DNA from: Salipaludibacillus keqinensis | Lineage (GTDB): Bacteria > Bacillota > Bacilli > Bacillales > Salisediminibacteriaceae | Direction: 5' to 3' | Assembly (NCBI RefSeq): GCF_003226325.1 | Contig: NZ_PDOD01000004.1 | Location: forward strand, 62,001-126,000 | DNA: 64,000 nucleotides | Shown here: positions 62,935-64,000 of the stretch, in pieces | How positions within the stretch are numbered: position 1 is the first letter of the stretch | Layout: each line of letters starts with the position of its first letter | Program-made: the position numbers and the translations under genes | Notes under the pieces: model-generated | What the model saw: only the letters and a program-made list of their open reading frames with translations | Databases searched by the model: none | What the model was told of the DNA's origin: nothing

Positions 62935-64000
62935 CCAAGGTGATATGAAACGTTCGAATCTGACGCCACTCATTCGTGTAGAGAATCTTTCGTTTGACTA
63001 CGATAAAAAAGGACCTTCGCTAATTCACAATATAAGCTTCTCTCTAAACGAAGGGGAAGTAACTTTGTTAATGGGAGCGAGCGGTTCAGGGAAAAGTACT
63101 GTGTCGCTTTGTCTCAACGGCCTTTACCCTGAAGCGGTGGAAGGCTACTCAGAAGGAAACATCTACTTTCGCGGTCAAGAAATTAGCCAGTTTGAAAAAG
63201 GCGAATTGAATCAACAAATCGGTATTGTTTTTCAAGACCCTGAAAGTCAGTTTTGTATGGTGACTGTAGAGAACGAACTGGCTTTTACGATGGAGAATAT
63301 CCAAACACCGAGAGAAGAGATGGCTTCTAAAATGGATGATGTCCTTGAAGCAGTTGGTTTAACGGACTTAAAGGAACGGCCCATTCACGAGCTTTCAGGT
63401 GGCCAAAAGCAGAAGGTGGCTCTAGCGTCAGTTCTGTTGCTGGAGCCTGAGCTTCTTATCCTAGATGAGCCAACAGCCAATCTCGATCCTGTGTCCAGCC
63501 TGGAGTTTGTTGAACTAGTTAATCAGCTGCAAAAAGACAGAGGCATGGCGGTGTTCATTATTGAGCATCAGTTAGATGACTGGATTTCTTTTACTGATCG
63601 TGTATTAGCTCTTAGTCGAGAGGGGGAGCTGTTTGCTGATGGCTCTCCCGACCACGTATTTCAAAAATACGAAAAGAGACTTGTGTCTGAAGGAGTTCAT
63701 TTACCAAAAGATATTCAGTCATCATCTCTTCACCCAGCGACAAGAACCACAGATGACCTCGGTGGAGAAACGGTTTCTATTCAGAATCTCGATTTTAAAC
63801 GAAAGAAAAAGACCATCTTATCAGAAGTGAATTTCTCCCTCTATCAAAAGGAATTTGTGGCGATCGTCGGTGAAAATGGGGCGGGGAAATCCACCCTACT
63901 TCAGGTGATGGCAGGAATCCTTACGCCGAATAAGGGAAATATTACATTTCTCAATCAACCGTTGAAGCAGTGGGGAGAGCAAAGCCTCCGCCAAAAAATG
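62915..64000 (+). CDS. ykoD: ECF transporter ATPase YkoD, 3' end cut by the window
   Basis: An open frame of 362 codons to the window end. It has two fused nucleotide-binding domains as in YkoD: the first with Walker A GASGSGKST, Q-loop FQDPESQF, signature LSGGQKQK and Walker B LLILDEP; the second begins with GENGAGKST near codon 320. It powers HMP/thiamine uptake with YkoE and a YkoC transmembrane partner expected downstream. The start is GTG 62915 (AGGA five bases before), overlapping ykoE by 20 bases; ATG 62945 is an alternative. Confidence 0.93.
   Translation, partial: MKNQHLNQGDMKRSNLTPLIRVENLSFDYDKKGPSLIHNISFSLNEGEVTLLMGASGSGKSTVSLCLNGLYPEAVEGYSEGNIYFRGQEISQFEKGELNQQIGIVFQDPESQFCMVTVENELAFTMENIQTPREEMASKMDDVLEAVGLTDLKERPIHELSGGQKQKVALASVLLLEPELLILDEPTANLDPVSSLEFVELVNQLQKDRGMAVFIIEHQLDDWISFTDRVLALSREGELFADGSPDHVFQKYEKRLVSEGVHLPKDIQSSSLHPATRTTDDLGGETVSIQNLDFKRKKKTILSEVNFSLYQKEFVAIVGENGAGKSTLLQVMAGILTPNKGNITFLNQPLKQWGEQSLRQKM

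Noticed and set aside
63633-63830. 65-residue frame near the right edge
   Set aside because: It lies inside ykoD in another frame; the ykoD frame is open to the window end with full ABC motifs.

Overview
The window is a chromosomal segment of a low-to-moderate G+C Gram-positive bacterium of the Bacillaceae. The evidence is Bacillus-type Shine-Dalgarno sequences before nearly every gene, frequent GTG and TTG starts, a complete purEKBCSQLFMNHD operon in Bacillus order, the yeaC-yeaD-yebA-guaA-pbuG and yebE-yebG neighbourhood of Bacillus subtilis, a CtsR-controlled clpE, PurR boxes, guanine and TPP riboswitches, and ykoFED. Several acidic exported proteins would suit a salt-tolerant species; genus and species cannot be set from the sequence. 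No rRNA, tRNA, intact insertion sequence, prophage or CRISPR array was seen.

Layout. 1-4.6 kb: a hybrid 7TM-DISM histidine kinase (5' end off the window), its OmpR-type response regulator, then a cyclic-di-GMP-I riboswitch directly in front of a 54-codon SinI-like antirepressor gene. 5.2-8.7 kb: cydDC. 8.9-12.8 kb, minus strand: a TetR regulator with a CDF cation transporter, and a CoA-disulfide reductase/rhodanese/TusA fusion behind a CstR-like operator. 12.9-16 kb: small hypothetical genes, a CsbD-like protein and an amidase. 16.4-20.4 kb: ECF sigma factor, RskA-type anti-sigma factor, a two-repeat surface protein ending in MPKTG plus membrane anchor, and a lipoprotein class F sortase. 20.5-27.4 kb: an ABC exporter pair, a cpaF remnant, a PstS-like protein with an N-terminal membrane domain, a DUF4003 protein, a nitroreductase and small proteins.

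27.6-41 kb: MoxR ATPase, DUF58 protein and transglutaminase; guaA and pbuG, each behind a guanine riboswitch; bpsAB (type III polyketide synthase and methyltransferase); clpE; yebE and yebG. 41.1-54.3 kb: the purine operon, with PurR boxes, a sigma-A promoter, a guanine riboswitch and a terminator upstream; its genes turn PRPP into IMP and mostly overlap or nearly touch. 54.5-60.8 kb: a GlpQ-like lipoprotein, then a tight trio of gamma-glutamyltransferase, an ATP-grasp ligase fused to an M20-like domain, and an N-formylglutamate-amidohydrolase-like enzyme. 61-64 kb: a CGCGG-type putative RiPP precursor and a TPP riboswitch driving ykoF-ykoE-ykoD (the last cut by the window end).

The points most worth a second look are the c-di-GMP riboswitch wired to a SinI-type antirepressor, with a 12-base aptamer segment duplicated over its start codon; the glutamyl/ATP-grasp/FGase trio; the orphan CGCGG peptide; the sortase-substrate pair beside an ECF sigma/anti-sigma pair; and several unrelated families of degenerate intergenic repeats that all share a 21-nt period.
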